Shown here: in pieces, positions 45,502-57,910 of the stretch
Position numbering within the stretch: the first letter of the stretch is position 1
How the letters are laid out: every line of letters starts with the position of its first letter
DNA from: Datisca glomerata
Taxonomy: Eukaryota > Streptophyta > Magnoliopsida > Cucurbitales > Datiscaceae
Direction of reading: 5' to 3'
NCBI GenBank assembly: GCA_003255025.1
Contig: QANY01005609.1
Location: 357,152-421,151, forward strand
DNA length: 64,000 nt
The notes under the pieces: generated by a model
Databases searched by the model: none
Told to the model about the DNA's origin: nothing
The model's input: the letters and a program-made list of their open reading frames with translations, nothing else
Made by a program: the position numbers and the translations under genes

Positions 45502-48500
45502 CATTACAACAAAAAAAGCTACGATAGCGGCAAAAAACGCCATCGTAGCATTTTCATAGCATTTTTCTAAACGTTATGTTTGCCAACGTTATTAAAAGTC
45601 TGACCCTACCATAGCATTTTGACCTACCATAGCATTTTTTAAACGCTATGATAGACCTATCATAGCGCTTTTTCAATACTGTTAAAGATCTACCGTAGCA
45701 TTTTTCAACGCTTGGCAGACCTACCATAGCATTTTTCCAATGCTACGACAGACTTGCCATATCGTTTTTTCAATGTTATGGTAGACAAATGATAGCATTT
45801 ATAAACCAATAGTAAAAACTTACCATAGCGTTTTTTAAACGCTGTCAAAGACTTTTCATAGCATTTTTATTCAACATGATGTACAACATCTTATTATTAT
45901 AAGTTTATTATATTACTTATTCTTGCCATTTACAAACTAAAAAAATATTATTTTTGACAAAATATCAAAAAAAAATATTAACATCACATTACTTTTTATT
46001 TTATTATTCAAAATTGTTACAAACTATTGTCCGCTAAAAATCATAGTTTCAAATGACAAATATATATTGATTTTTACATAAAACAAGCACAAGTAATATC
46101 TTATAAGAAGGATTAAAATCTAGTAAGACTACAAATCTAATTATGAAGCTTTAAAAATGGATGTCGAGGCAACATGTGACTTGCTTGCTTCTGTTGACTT
46201 TTTTTGAAGTATAGGTTGAGGTCCATCTATACATCAAGTATGTACTTAAAAAAGTCAAAGAATCAAGCTGGGAAAATTCAACAAAAACTTGAAAAAGCCA
46301 TTTCACTATTTACAATTAAAAAATGGCAACAATTCATGTTGAACTTTTTGAAAAAGGAAAAATAAAAAATCAAATATAACAAACAACAAAGAAGAAAATA
46401 TACAGAGCTTGAAAATTCAAAATTACTAAATAAAAAAAAATGTAACAGAAGAAAAATTTGCATGAGATGAAGCAAATACAAAAGCATATGATGAACAATT
46501 TTAATCTTAGTTATAACTATCCTAAGCTTCAAGCAGTCCATCGACAAAAAACCTAGATATCAAACTGTAAACCCAACTAACTAAACATCGAGCTATTCAT
46601 TTACAAAAGTCACTGCAAACAACCATTCAAAAAAGTCTTTTATTTATCAAAACACTAGAATCCTATAAACCAATGACAATGACCTAGATATAAGAATAAC
46701 CCACAAGAAGAAAACTACACTGAATAGGGTATACATGCAATAATATCCATGACTTTCATTGAAAGCACAAAAAATCAGAACAATATAAGAGATCATCAGA
46801 ATAATGTAAGGAAATTAAAATTGGAGAAGGCAGAGAAGAAAAAGCAAAGAAAATGCTAACTTGAACACAACCCAACATGAAAATCATACTTCACTCTCTC
46901 ATAAAAACACAGAGGATATGAGAAAATAGAACAAAAAGCAAAGAAAAAATGAAAAAACAAGACGAAAAATAGAGAAATACATACCATCAACGAACTCATA
47001 TCATCCAATTCTAAATACTTATAGCTGCATATTTTTAAAGTTTGGCTCAAATAGTACTTGACAACACAAAAAATACACCCAATATCTAAAGTAACCAGCG
47101 AACATCATATATTATGGAAGTTCTTATCGAGAAATTAAACCAAAGTTTAAATAGATGTCTATTATCAACATAAACAATTAGGAAAACTTAAGAGATAGAA
47201 CATCATTCATCACCTCTTGACCGCACATAGAAACAAGGGTTTTTAACTAAGCTAGTTCACTATAAGCACTATAAATCTCAAAAACAAATTCAAGAGGACG
47301 TGATATAGATTTCTGCTTGTATAATTTTATGCCAGATTTCATACCTCCTGGCATGACACCATTGCCTCCAGCAATACAAGCTGCAGTGTCTCCCTCTAGA
47401 TTTCTGTAATGTTTGGGCGTTACCTACCAAAAGAAAGGATGTTATTCGCTGACAAGCTCCAAATGTAGTAATTAGTCAATAAAATATCAAATTCATCATA
47501 TAGATAGATAGTAATACAACTACAAGATGCATCTTCAATACCAGAAATCATGATTTATGGTCATGATTTTTGTATACATTTGTAGCAAATAAAGAACTTT
47601 CAACTGATTAAAAAATGATGAGAACACAGACATTTACACTCACCTCCTTCACAAGACTAGAGTTAGTACTACTTTAATACCGAGGACAAAGGAAATCATT
47701 CTCTTTGTGATATAATATACAAATGCCTTAAGTTTTTGAAACTCAAACATCCTTATGAAGTTTCAAGAAGGCAATGAATTATCTAAACTTCAAATATAGT
47801 TCCTTTAAGTACTACCATCAATAAAAGCAGAATAAATTATAACAGATGCACAAGATAAGCAAGGAAAAGATATATGTACACAGCTAGGACATAGAAGAGA
47901 AGAACATCAATATCGATAAACTTAATACAATGTTACTGGAAGAAATCAACTGATGAACTTTACTTTACTCACCACATTTGACAATTTACCCCAACATCTA
48001 GATATCAGTCACACAGGTAGCAATCTCATAAAAGTGGCCTAAAATATGTATCCCTGCGGGAATGTAAATTGTTAACGCAATTAAACTATTGAAGCTAGTC
48101 AATTAGGACTTGTAGAGACTTGCATCGCTTGTGAACGAATGAAAAATTAAAAAATATAATACATTCTTGGTAAATAAAAAACTTCATAACCCCAAACAGA
48201 TTAATGAAATGGTCAGCAAAATCGATCTTCTTTGGAAAACCAAGTTTCAGAAAATGATGATGCTCCAAAATTGGTTTTTGTACGATGTGCACTAATACAC
48301 CAAAGTCCCAATAGTGTAGAAATCAAAATATTCTTTTTGAACAAAAAGCATTGTGTGGAGTTTTAGAATTCTTTTAACGTAAGACGTACTATCACCACTC
48401 TTTAGTTAACTCAAAGAACAAGAAAATTACTAAAACTCCTATTAACATATATCTATGCAGTGCATAAAGGAAGTTTAGTAAGACTCACTTTTATAATTTA

Positions 48501-49501
48501 TCCAATGATATAAAATAGTGTGGAATAAGCGTCAAAGTCCATCTAATCTAACAGTAAGATAAATATAGAATGATATCACAATTAGAAATAGAATGGTAAT
48601 GCATATTTTCCTCTCTCTTAGTCATTGGACAATACAAAACCGAAAAACACACATAAGACTAGTTTACTGCTGTTCATAGTGCATATCTTTTATTTTTTAT
48701 GCATTACCAAGATTTTAAGGCAGGGAGTCAAAATTAACTAGAGTAGCATTTTTGGTCAGCATTGATGATCTGAAGTCTGAGCTGTTATTAACAGGGCTAT
48801 ACCTCTATGCACAAAAGAGAAAATCTTTCACTGTGAGATCTCGCTTCTGACCAGGCAGATGGTACACCTTCTACTCCTTCCTCTTGCCCTCCTCCATTAC
48901 CGCAACTTCTTTTTTTCCCCTTTACTTCCACTTTTAACTTCGCTTTCCTCTTCAATTCCATATATTCCATCAATTTCATAGAAAATTCCAGTGGAAAGGT
49001 GAGTGGTCCATAATGAATACATCTCAGAACAAAAATAGAGAGCCATGGACAAATCTAAGACAAACACTTGAAATAGAAAAGCATGCAAGAAGTATCTTAG
49101 AAAGACGTTCTTCTTGTGAGGAACGCTTCACCTGGCAAGGAAATCTTCATTTCACACGCTTTGTGAGCTTCGTCATGGGGAGATGAGAATAGATGCGCTT
49201 GTTGCAGAGAGACCAGATGCGCTTCAAAGAGAGAGTGACATTCGATGAGCCCTAGGATCATTGAGAGAAAGAGAGGTTGAAGCTGAGGGAAAGATGGTTA
49301 AGCTAAGAAAAAAAGGTCGAAGCTGAGAGAGAGAGGTTGAAAGAGAGTATTGTTTTGTGAGCAATTTTTAAGCGGGCTGGATAAATTTTGATCCCCCACC
49401 CAGGTGAATGTTAAACTCGCGCCTCTGTCCTATAATTTCCTTAGCATTTTGACAAAAAATGCAATCCTAGTGTGCTATAGAAGCACAAGTTTGTTGTAGT
49501 G
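45502..49501 (-). mobile_element. Non-autonomous CACTA element, exactly 4,000 bp
   Basis: Left end CATTACAACAAA and right end (reverse complement) CACTACAACAAA differ by one base. TTA flanks both sides (45499-45501, 49502-49504), the 3-bp duplication expected of CACTA. The left 380 bp are packed with a subterminal motif (ctaccatagcattttt and its reverse). The right end has tagcatttt and atgcaatcc. No transposase was recognised; a possible captured exon lies at 47247-47423. Orientation is arbitrary. Confidence 0.88.
47247..47423 (-). pseudogene. Possible captured host exon inside the CACTA element
   Basis: From an acceptor-like ttcttttggtag at 47424-47435 (reverse strand), 58 codons stay open to a TAG at 47247. 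They include TPKHYRNLEGDTAACIAGGN, GVMPGGMKSGIKLYKQK and SISRPLEFVFEIYS. Composition is well balanced and rich in Gly, unlike the surrounding AT-rich noise, which suggests a real last exon. I do not recognise the family. CACTA elements are known to carry host gene pieces. Confidence 0.4.
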
Positions 49502-49504
49502 TTA

Positions 49505-50553
49505 TATTTTTTTGTTGGTACAGAGGTTGAAGGAATTTGAGAAGCAGATGTTGAAGGAAAAGTTGGAGCTTGACAAGTAGAGCTGGTAACATCTGCTTCT
49601 GTAAAACCCGTTGGAGGGTCTGGTACCTAAAAGTCATTGTCGATTAAATTAAAATAAGACTCATTTTTTATAGTACCAACCATATCTACAGGACCTTCAG
49701 CACTAAGCCTAGAAGCTCGATCTTTTCCAAACACCATCACCAAATCATCAAAATGCCGAAAAGGCTTGAAGCATGCCTTTTGCATTTGGATGGCTCTGCA
49801 ATTTTCGTCAAGCAATGTTGAATTTGTCACGCATATATGCATTCATAAAACACCATAATAACCCACAGTTATTTAAAGAACATAACAATTTTCAAACTAA
49901 TGTTTTCACATGTGAAAATAAATAGCAAAACTCTCAACATACCAGAAAGAGTTATTATTACTTTCTCCCAATGGATCCATGCTTAAAGTATCCCCCCCCC
50001 CCCCAAGAATAGACTAGCTCAATTTCTAAAAGATGATTAAGTCAATTTTTTGGAAGTCTTAGGAAAAAAATAAGAAAGGAAAACAAAACAGATTCAGAAG
50101 GAGAATAATATCATTAAAAACACTAACATTCCTCTTATGCCAATTACACCACACAGAAGGAATCAGTCAAAAGTATTAATATTATCACATTTTGAATGGT
50201 TCATAAAATAAATAAAGAAGTCATATCTTAACCCAATGATCAAATACATCTTTAGCATCGAACACACACTTTGCAGCGTCACCCCATCAAAAACCGCTAT
50301 AGTTTGGTCCTAGCATCTCTACTATAACAGTATATTGAATATATGGTTGGCCTTGAAGGCCACACCCAGTTATTCTTTCTTCCGTCCACTTCTCAAGTTT
50401 TTGCATGAAACTATCTTTGAACGTACCATTATCAGCTCGCCAAGTCCCAACTTCTACTAACTTCACGAAGCACTCCACTAGTTTCGTAACCTCATATTGG
50501 GTCCATTGATGTTCCTTCTTCCCAGTAACTTTTTCTTGCTCATTTTGATCCAT
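49505..50553 (-). pseudogene. Myb/SANT-like DNA-binding protein, N-terminal part
   Basis: ATG at 50551-50553. MDQNEQEKVTGKK is followed by a Myb_DNA-bind_3 trihelix-type domain (QWTQYEVTKLVECFVKLVEV, GTWRADNGTF, LEKWTEERITGCGL, VEMLGPNYSGF) at residues about 15-88. After a probable intron at about 50220-49850 comes the second conserved block (CFKPFRHFDDLVMVFGKDRA, AEGPVDMV) and a Ser/Thr/Pro-rich linker (TSSTCQAPTFPSTSASQIPS) that runs into the CACTA insertion at 49502. In this superfamily the Myb-like partner brings the transposase to element ends. Stops at the end of the first block and after IDNDF, plus the insertion, make it a pseudogene. Three related copies exist nearby. Confidence 0.85.
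49992..50004. repeat. C13 homopolymer
   Basis: Thirteen Cs in the Myb gene intron; the matching place at about 56370 has only five. It may be a sequencing or assembly weak point. Confidence 0.8.
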
Positions 50554-50879
50554 TCCTACACACAGAGTTGTCTAGCGCAAATAGTTTAAAAATTCATTTA
50601 CAATTCAATCGTATAAAATGAACATAAATACTCAAATATACACATCATAATGAAGAACTTCCCATTTTAATATTACCAAAAATAACAATTTTCAAATAAA
50701 AATCTTACAAGTCCAACACATGAAGAACAACATAAGTGAATTCAAACAAAAACAAACAACCTAATGACTTAATTTCTATTGAAAAATCAATTCCTTTTAT
50801 TGGCCAATTCTTCAAACATCTCATTTACCAAGTTCTCCCTCCAAGTAGTCTAACTATTTGACAGTTCCACGTAGGGTAT

Positions 50880-52015
50880 ATGTTAGCTCACAACAAATTG
50901 TTCATCAACATAATCATTTTGCAACTCGAAAGGATTCGTAGACATTTCATGTAAATCAAATTATAAAAAAGGCAACATGCTATAATGGTCCAAAATTGAA
51001 TTGTAACGGGGTAATAAGATTTTTCTCTAATTATTGCCCAATGACCCTTTAAAACCCCAAAAGTCCTTTCAACAACATTTCTTGTCGAGGAACGCCACAT
51101 GTTGAAGAATTCTTCAGGAGTAGTTGTTTGATGTCCCTCCCTCCAATCATTCAAATGTTATCATTACCCTCCATATCATGCCCAGAGGCCTTCACCATTG
51201 GTATATACAGCATCATATAAGTAGTAGTATCATATTATCGGGACAACGTATTAGGGTCATATATAATTAAGAAAACAAAATGGGTCAATCTCTTGCTAAT
51301 GTTAACAATTACCTTGGGGTACATTAAATTCATTTGTTCTAGATAAAGCCTCACGAAGAACTATAGATTTTGCTGCTAAACCCTCCCATCTAGGTAAGAC
51401 ATAAATAAATTATATATCATGAGCGCAAACTCCTAAGACATTAGTTTCAATTTCATTCTTTGTTATATGATATGAGGTCTATCAACGGCACGTACATTGA
51501 CCTTAATGTAGGTTCCATCTAAACCCTAAACAGTTCTGGATTAATAAAATTCCAAATTCTACAAACCTTACAGTTTGGTATATAAGCAGGAATCAAATTT
51601 GAAGTGCATATTTGATACCTTGAACCACTTCCATCTTCTAAATATAGAGCTTTCAAGGATTGACATTGGTTTTTTCAATAACACATAATGTAGACGTAAC
51701 ACTAAGTTTAAAACTTTTGTAAAATGTCTACTCACTGTTTCACCAGAACGTGCAAAATTTCATTTAACGATTCTATTCTTCACGTCATGCGTAATTATAT
51801 ATAAGAAGATAGCAACCATTTCTTCTACATCCATATTCCTAGTTCCCCTTAGTTGACCATTTGTCTTAAGAGGTTGACATATAATGGTAAATGTTCTTCT
51901 GTCTATTCATGTGCTTTAAAATCATTCTATCTAAATTTAGTGTCCTGATATAGTGCCTATCAAATGATATACCATTCCACCCAATTATATGTTTCTTTAT
52001 CTGAGAAATGATAGT
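50880..52015 (-). pseudogene. PIF/Harbinger DDE transposase
   Basis: Reverse strand, read in several frames. N-terminal part is DGISFDRHYIRTLNL near 51950-51990, then QLRGTRNMDVEEMVAIFLYI and HDVKNRIV. First catalytic Asp is in GLDGTYIKVNV near 51510-51530. The second block reads LPRWEGLAAKSIVLREALSR near 51350-51390, where the expected Asp of AADS is Lys. The C-terminal part is at 50888-51154 (PEEFFNMWRSSTRNVVERTF, GVLKGHWAI), with the third acidic residue in NVVER. This is the DDE_Tnp_4 fold of Harbinger transposases. Frameshifts and the lost second Asp make it inactive. Confidence 0.85.
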
Positions 52016-52745
52016 GACTATCATAATCAGAAATAAAAGTGTTGACTATTTTGAGATATCCAAGTAGTAAACTAAAATACACATAATCCATCTTTTGGTA
52101 GCCAAAGGAAGGTGACAAAATATAGTTGATCAAAGATAAGTACTTGAATCAAGTTTACCCATAGCAACAAACTTAAAGAAGTTAAACAACACAATAATGC
52201 TAGAAGCAAAGAAATCAATATAAAATTGAAACGTAAAATATAAATGAAAGAAGTGAGAGAATAAAAAAAGAGATATACCTTCTTGTCAACAAAGTCAGCC
52301 TAAAAGCAAGCTTGAGCTCTCTAGTAAGGATCAAGAGACAACAACGGAACTATACCTTACGCTTACATATATATGACTCATAGTAAATCATCAAACATGT
52401 GTTGAGATCATAACATAGTAGAGAAATTAACAAATCAGTCATCATGATATATTAGTTAAAACTCTAGGTAAATGCAAGGAGGACATACAAAAATAGTACA
52501 CAAGCAAGGATAGAAATTACATGAACTTCAATGTAAAACTGAACTTTTGCAGCCTGATTAAGATAACTAAGAACAACAACGAATAGATCTCTCACTCAGC
52601 TATAGATTTTGCTATTAGAACATTAAATTATAGAAAGTCATATTCACAATGGGGCTTCTTGAAGAACCCTAAATAAATCAACTAGATAGAGGCATATTTG
52701 CTTCTCATAAAATAGGAAGTTGACCTTTATCGGAGCACGATAAAT

Positions 52746-54549
52746 TGTAGATACCGTATTTTATCCGGCCTAATACATGAAATATACATGCTTTATATTT
52801 TGGCTCATATAATAATTCAAGACTATTTGTATAATTTGAAAACTAATCCAATACTAAAATAAGAAAAGTGGTCCAAAGACTAAAAAGTAAAAATTGAAAA
52901 AAAGGACTAAAAAATAAAAATTGAAGACTAAAAGTAAAAAAGGCAAACCCTAATTTTGCCTAAAAATAGGAATGAAGTCTTCACTTAAGGAGAGGTATTT
53001 TGGGAGTAAAAAAAGGAAGTCATTTTTTAGAGTGAGAAAGAGAGGGGTTGGAGTGAGAAAGAGAGGTGATTTTAGAGAGAAGAAGAGGTTCTACACTTCT
53101 ATTATCTTCATCTTCTTCCATTCTTTTTCTCAAGGTAGCTTAATTGTTTGGTACATTTGCTCATAATATATTTTGTTCATCTCTCTTTTTCATATGAATG
53201 TAGTTGATGTCTTTTGTATAATTTTTATACATAAGTGGATTGTTCATTCTTTATCATTTCTCCTCATTTAAATCTTAACATTTTAATTTCATGCTTTGAT
53301 GATTTCTTTACAAGTTGGATATTGAGATGTCTTTGTCATCAACTTAATTAATGAGGATGATGATAAAGCTTTTGAGGGGTGGAAAAATCAACCAAATGTG
53401 AATCAACCATTTTAATGGGTTGAAAGTGTACATTTGATGCAAAGATCCCCTAGGATAATTTTCTCACACATAACAATGCATAAAATAGAGAGTAAAACCT
53501 CTATACAAGATTATGCAAATATNNNNNNNNNNNNNNNNNNNNNNNNNNNNNNNNNNNNNNNNNNNNNNNNNNNNNNNNNNNNNNNNNNNNNNNNNNNNNN
53601 NNNNNNNNNNNNNNNNNNNNNNNNNNNNNNNNNNNNNNNNNNNNNNNNNNNNNNNNNNNNNNNNNNNNNNNNNNNNNNNNNNNNNNNNNNNNNNNNNNNN
53701 NNNNNNNNNNTTTTTTTTCTTTCATTTATTACATAATATAGTTTTTTGCTTTATTCTTGCATTATTGTCTTTTTTATGCATGTTTTATATAATCTCAACA
53801 TTTTATGTTTTCTATAATTTGACATCCTATAACTTATCTCTATTCTTTTACTTCCTTTTTGTTGTAATTATTAACATTGATTTCCTTTACATGTTTATTT
53901 ATTTAGCATTCTTGCATCGTCATGCTTATAATGCGATTCTTGCATTATTCCTTTATTATTATAATTAATGTTCATGTATGTGTGGATTATAATTTTAATA
54001 ATTAGATTTAGATTTTGTTACTTCTATTATTTAATTTTCACTAAAAAAAAGCCGACGATGGACTTTGAGATTTTTGGGATACCAAACTTCTCGAACTACT
54101 GAGGTGAGGAGTTATTCTTGGGTTACCGAGAATAACTCTAATAATGTTTTGATTTAAAAAGATATAAGAATACAAAAAAATAATTTTTTTCAATGGTCTT
54201 TGAACCACCCATTTAAAAATAATTTATTTTGTTCATTTCTATGATACAAAATGCATCAAATGGGACGTTCGAAAATGAATCTCTTTAACCTTTGGCTTAA
54301 AATAAAAAATTGGATAGGATTTGATTAAATTTGGTAACCATTTTATAATGGTTTTTGTGGGGTGCTAATACGTTCCCCACACACAAACGACTCCTGAACC
54401 AACTTTGAGTTTTCATAGACAAAAAATGTTCATCTTAAAATTGGGTGACCAATCACACTCTAAAATGATTGGTTGGGACTTTAAATTTTTTTTTCCTTAA
54501 AAAAATGAATTTTTTAATCGCCGCTTCGCGTCGCACGCACGTTGCAGCA
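52746..54549 (+). repeat. Solo LTR, Tat/Ogre-like, about 1.8 kb
   Basis: Starts TGTAGATACCGTATTTTATCCGG and ends acgttgcagca, with TG...CA ends. TAAAT precedes (52741-52745) and TAAAC follows (54550-54554), one mismatch. It contains 'ggtgctaatacgttcc ... cgactcctgaacc' (54362-54400), wording known from Ogre/Tat-type LTRs. There is no internal retroelement sequence, so it is a solo LTR produced by LTR-LTR recombination. It sits inside Harbinger element 1, whose sequence resumes after it. A run of N lies inside. Confidence 0.6.
53523..53710. other. Assembly gap, 188 N
   Basis: Run of N inside the solo LTR, bounded on the right by a T-run. Reading frames that span it are meaningless. Confidence 1.
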
Positions 54550-56599
54550 TAAACAAAAACTAATTCTGGCACATGATAGAAAATTATAAACCCTAATAAT
54601 ATTAATAAGAAAAGCATACTCAGTACACTTAGAAGTCCCTGAAAGTGAAGGAGGTTGAAAATCTTTAAGTGGGTAATGGAATATGATGAATAAATATAGT
54701 GGTCAACAGTCGAAATGAGAGAGTCCATATTGAGAAAAATAAAACAAGGAACCTTATATACAGAGGAAAAAGACAAAAGGAAAAGGGGGGAAATGTAACA
54801 AAAAAAAAACTTGGGAGACCAAATCTAGAATTTCCCATATAAAAAAGATAGCAAGAAACCAAAACCACAAGCAAGAAAGATATCAAGAAACCAAAACCAT
54901 CTTTTTAGACACATCAAGAAACCAAATCTACAATTTCTTAAACAAGAAAATATTCAAATTTATATAGTCACATTACCAAACGGTCCAAACCCCATATGTA
55001 ATAATAAAAAATACCAATTGACATCATCTTCCCAACCCAAAATCTATAAATATTAGATTACCAAACACAAAATCCAATAATCAATCTAAAAACTAAGAAG
55101 TTGAAAGCTTGAAAGAAAAAGGGTCAGAAACTACTGTCAAAAAATAAAGTTTGCATCAACAACAGAGATAGGCGAGAATCAGAAATTTAGTACACGTGCA
55201 AGGATAGAATCAAATATCAATTGTTAAAGGGAGACATGAAAACTCTTGACCAAACAAAAATAGTAGACGAGTAAGTTCAGAAATTAAAAGATAGGAACCC
55301 TAGAATTGAAATAGAGTCAACCTGAGACTTTTCACTACTTGATTATAAGGTGAGGTCTACAAGAAATGAGCAGAGGATTTAAAAAAATGAGATTGTGAGA
55401 GTCTTCTCTTTATTGCAGCCTTAGAGAGAGAGAGAGAGAGAGATCAAATGGGGAGATAGATCAAAGGGAGAGGGAGAGATCAGAGGGAAAGATCGATCAG
55501 AAGAAGAGCTCACCATAGGTCTTCTGTGACTGAAGCTCGTGTGGAATGAGGGATAAATACTGAAGCTCGTGAGTGAGGCAGAAGGGCTGACGCTTATGTA
55601 TGCCCGGAATAAATATACCCCTCATAATCAAACCAAACAAGGGCATGTTGTAAATACCCTCACATTCCTAGCATATCCCTCAACATACCCTCATACCAAA
55701 CAGGTCCTGAGAAGAGAAAGCAGATGGGTTTAGCTTACCTCTGCAGACGATAAAAAAATAAAGGGGTCGTTCGGTAAAAGATTATGAGTAAATGATTTCA
55801 GAATAAGATTGCTGGAATATAATTGTGGGAATGTGTATGCCTGAAAAGTTAAGATTACTTTGTTTCTTAACACTTGGGAATGCTCTGATTTAATGATGAA
55901 TGTGTTAAATTACGTTTTTTTTGTTTGGATAGAATAGGCAAGTGGATGCTTTAGACATTATTATCAAATTTCAATTTTACCCTTGAACTAAAAGATGCTT
56001 CTGAATAATAATTGCTTAATTTATAATAAGATGACCAACAAAAGTGATAACAAAAATGTAGATTTTACCCATGAATTTTTTTTTGTATATACTTATCAAG
56101 GCTTGTTCAACATATCTTTTGCATTTGGATGGCACTATAATGTATAGCAATCTTGAATTTGTCACGGCTATATGAATTCAGAAAATACCATATTAACCCA
56201 TAATTATTTAAAAAGCGTTTCAAACTAATGTTTTCACGTGTGAAAATAAACAGCAGAACTCTCAACATACCACAGAGTTATTATTACTTTCTCCCAATAA
56301 ATAAAGGAATAATTTCATTCATAAAAAGACCCAAACATGGCACTATTTTACTACTCCATTTTTAAAGTATTAGCCCCCTTTCCAATAGACTAGCTCAGCG
56401 TTTACAAGATGATTAAGTCAATTTTATAGAAGTCTCAGGTAAAAAAAAAAAACAAAACATAATCAGAAGGAGAAAAATATCCTAAAACACTCTAACATTC
56501 CTCTTATGCCAATTACACCAAACAGAAGGAACCGATTAGAAGTATTAATATTATCACATTCTGAATGGTTCGTAAAATAAAAAAAGAACTCATACCTTA

Positions 56600-56949
56600 A
56601 CCCAATCATCAAATACATCTTTAGCAGTGAACACACACATTGCAACGTCATCACATCCATAATCACTATAACTTGGTCCTAGCATCTCTGCTATAGTAGT
56701 ATATTACTTTTTAAATAATTTGAACCAAGATTCAGTATGTGGTTGGGCTCGAAGGCCACGCCCAGAGATTCTTTCTTCCATCCACTTCTCAAGTTGTTGC
56801 AGTAAACCAGCTTTGAACCTACCATTATCAGCTCGCCAAGTCCTAACTTCTACTAACTTCACTAAGCACTCCACCAGTTTTGTATCCTCATATTGGGTCC
56901 ATTGGCATTTCTTCTTCCCAGTAACTTTTGCTTGCTCATTTTGATCCAT
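56600..56949 (-). pseudogene. Myb/SANT-like domain, copy B
   Basis: ATG at 56947-56949. MDQNEQAKVTGKK, then QWTQYEDTKLVECLVKLVEV, TWRADNGRF, LLQQLEKWMEERISGRGL and PHTESWFKLFKK, followed by AMLGPSY-like and DDVAMC-like text toward 56600. It keeps the Glu-Asp and PH.ES residues of the family consensus that the other two copies have lost. No C-terminal region is present. Confidence 0.8.
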
Positions 56950-57189
56950 TCTTACACACAGAGTTGTTTAACGCAATATACTTATGAACATAAATACTCA
57001 AACTGTACAAATCATAATGAAGAACTACTCATTTTAATATTACCAAATAAAAAATATTTCAAATAAAATTCTTACAAGTCCAAAACATGAAGTACAATCA
57101 TAATTATATTCAAACAGAAACAAGCAACCTAATGACTTAATTTATAGTAAAAAATCAATTCATTTAATTGATCAACTCTTCAAACATCT

Positions 57190-57466
57190 CCTTTGCCAAG
57201 TTGTCCCTCCAAGTAGTCCAACTACTTGACGATTCCACGTAGGTTATATGTTGCCTCCCAACAAATTGCTCATCAACATAGTCATTTTGTAACTCAAATG
57301 GATTCATAAACATTTCACGTAAAATCAAATTATAAAGAAGGCAACATGCCGTAATGGTCCTACATTGAATTTTAACACAGTAATAAGATTTCCCTCTAAT
57401 TATTTCCCAACGACAATTTAAAAACCCAAAAGCCCTTTTAATAACATTTCTTGTCGAGGAATGCCC
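57190..57466 (-). pseudogene. Harbinger transposase C-terminal fragment, copy B
   Basis: Reverse strand ending of the DDE domain (SSTRNVIKRAFG-like, then GKSYYCVKIQCRTITACCLL, YNLILREMFMNPFELQND). It breaks at 57466 where a second copy of the Myb region begins. The catalytic ER is changed to KR by eye. Confidence 0.7.
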
Positions 57467-57599
57467 TTAAAAACTCTAACATTCCTCTTATGCCAATTAC
57501 ACCACACAGAAGGAATCGGTCAAAAGTATTAATATTATCATATTTTGAATGGGTTATAAAATAAATAAAGAACTCATATCTTAACCCAATTATCAAATA

Positions 57600-57910
57600 C
57601 ATCTTTAACAGCGAGCACACACTTTACAGCGTCCCCATCCAAAACCTCTATAGTTTGGTCGTAGCATCTCTACTATAGCAATATATTGCTTCATAATATA
57701 TGGTTGGGCTTGAAGGCCACACCCAGTTATTCTTTCTTCCGTCCACTTCTCAAGTTGTTGCATGAAACCATCTTTGAACGTACCATTATCAGCTCGCCAA
57801 GTCCCAACTTCTACTAACTTCACTAAGCGCTTCACTAGTTTCGTAACCTCATATTGGGTCCATTGATGTTCCTTCTTCCCAGTAACTTTTTCTTGCTCAT
57901 TTTGATCCAT
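57600..57910 (-). pseudogene. Myb/SANT-like domain, copy C
   Basis: ATG at 57908-57910. MDQNEQEKVTGKK, QWTQYEVTKLVKRLVKLVEV, GTWRADNGTF, LEKWTEERITGCGL, IVEMLRPNYRGF. Closer to the copy at 50287-50553 than to copy B (shared EV and GTF wording). Confidence 0.82.

Larger units (their letters stand above)
44158..55707 (-). mobile_element. PIF/Harbinger element 1, about 5.7 kb plus two nested insertions
   Basis: Ends are GAGCCATTTGGCATAAG (44158) and CATACCAAACAGGTCC (to 55707), imperfect inverted repeats of the Harbinger type, flanked by TGA at 44155-44157 and 55708-55710. On the reverse strand it encodes a DDE transposase and then a Myb/SANT-like protein, the two proteins of this superfamily. 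Removing the 4,000-bp CACTA element and the solo LTR with their target duplications leaves about 5.7 kb, close to the 5.2 kb of the related element next door. The left 300 bp align with 55763-56090. The right end carries a GA-rich stretch, like the right end of element 2. Confidence 0.75.

Noticed and set aside
48095..49088. Further possible captured exons in the CACTA element (48095-48292, 48797-49088)
   Set aside because: Open stretches exist, but without convincing splice borders or protein-like composition.
53434..53968. Frames of 74-151 codons around 53.5-54.0 kb
   Set aside because: Most of their length is the N gap, and the rest is low-complexity AT-rich LTR.
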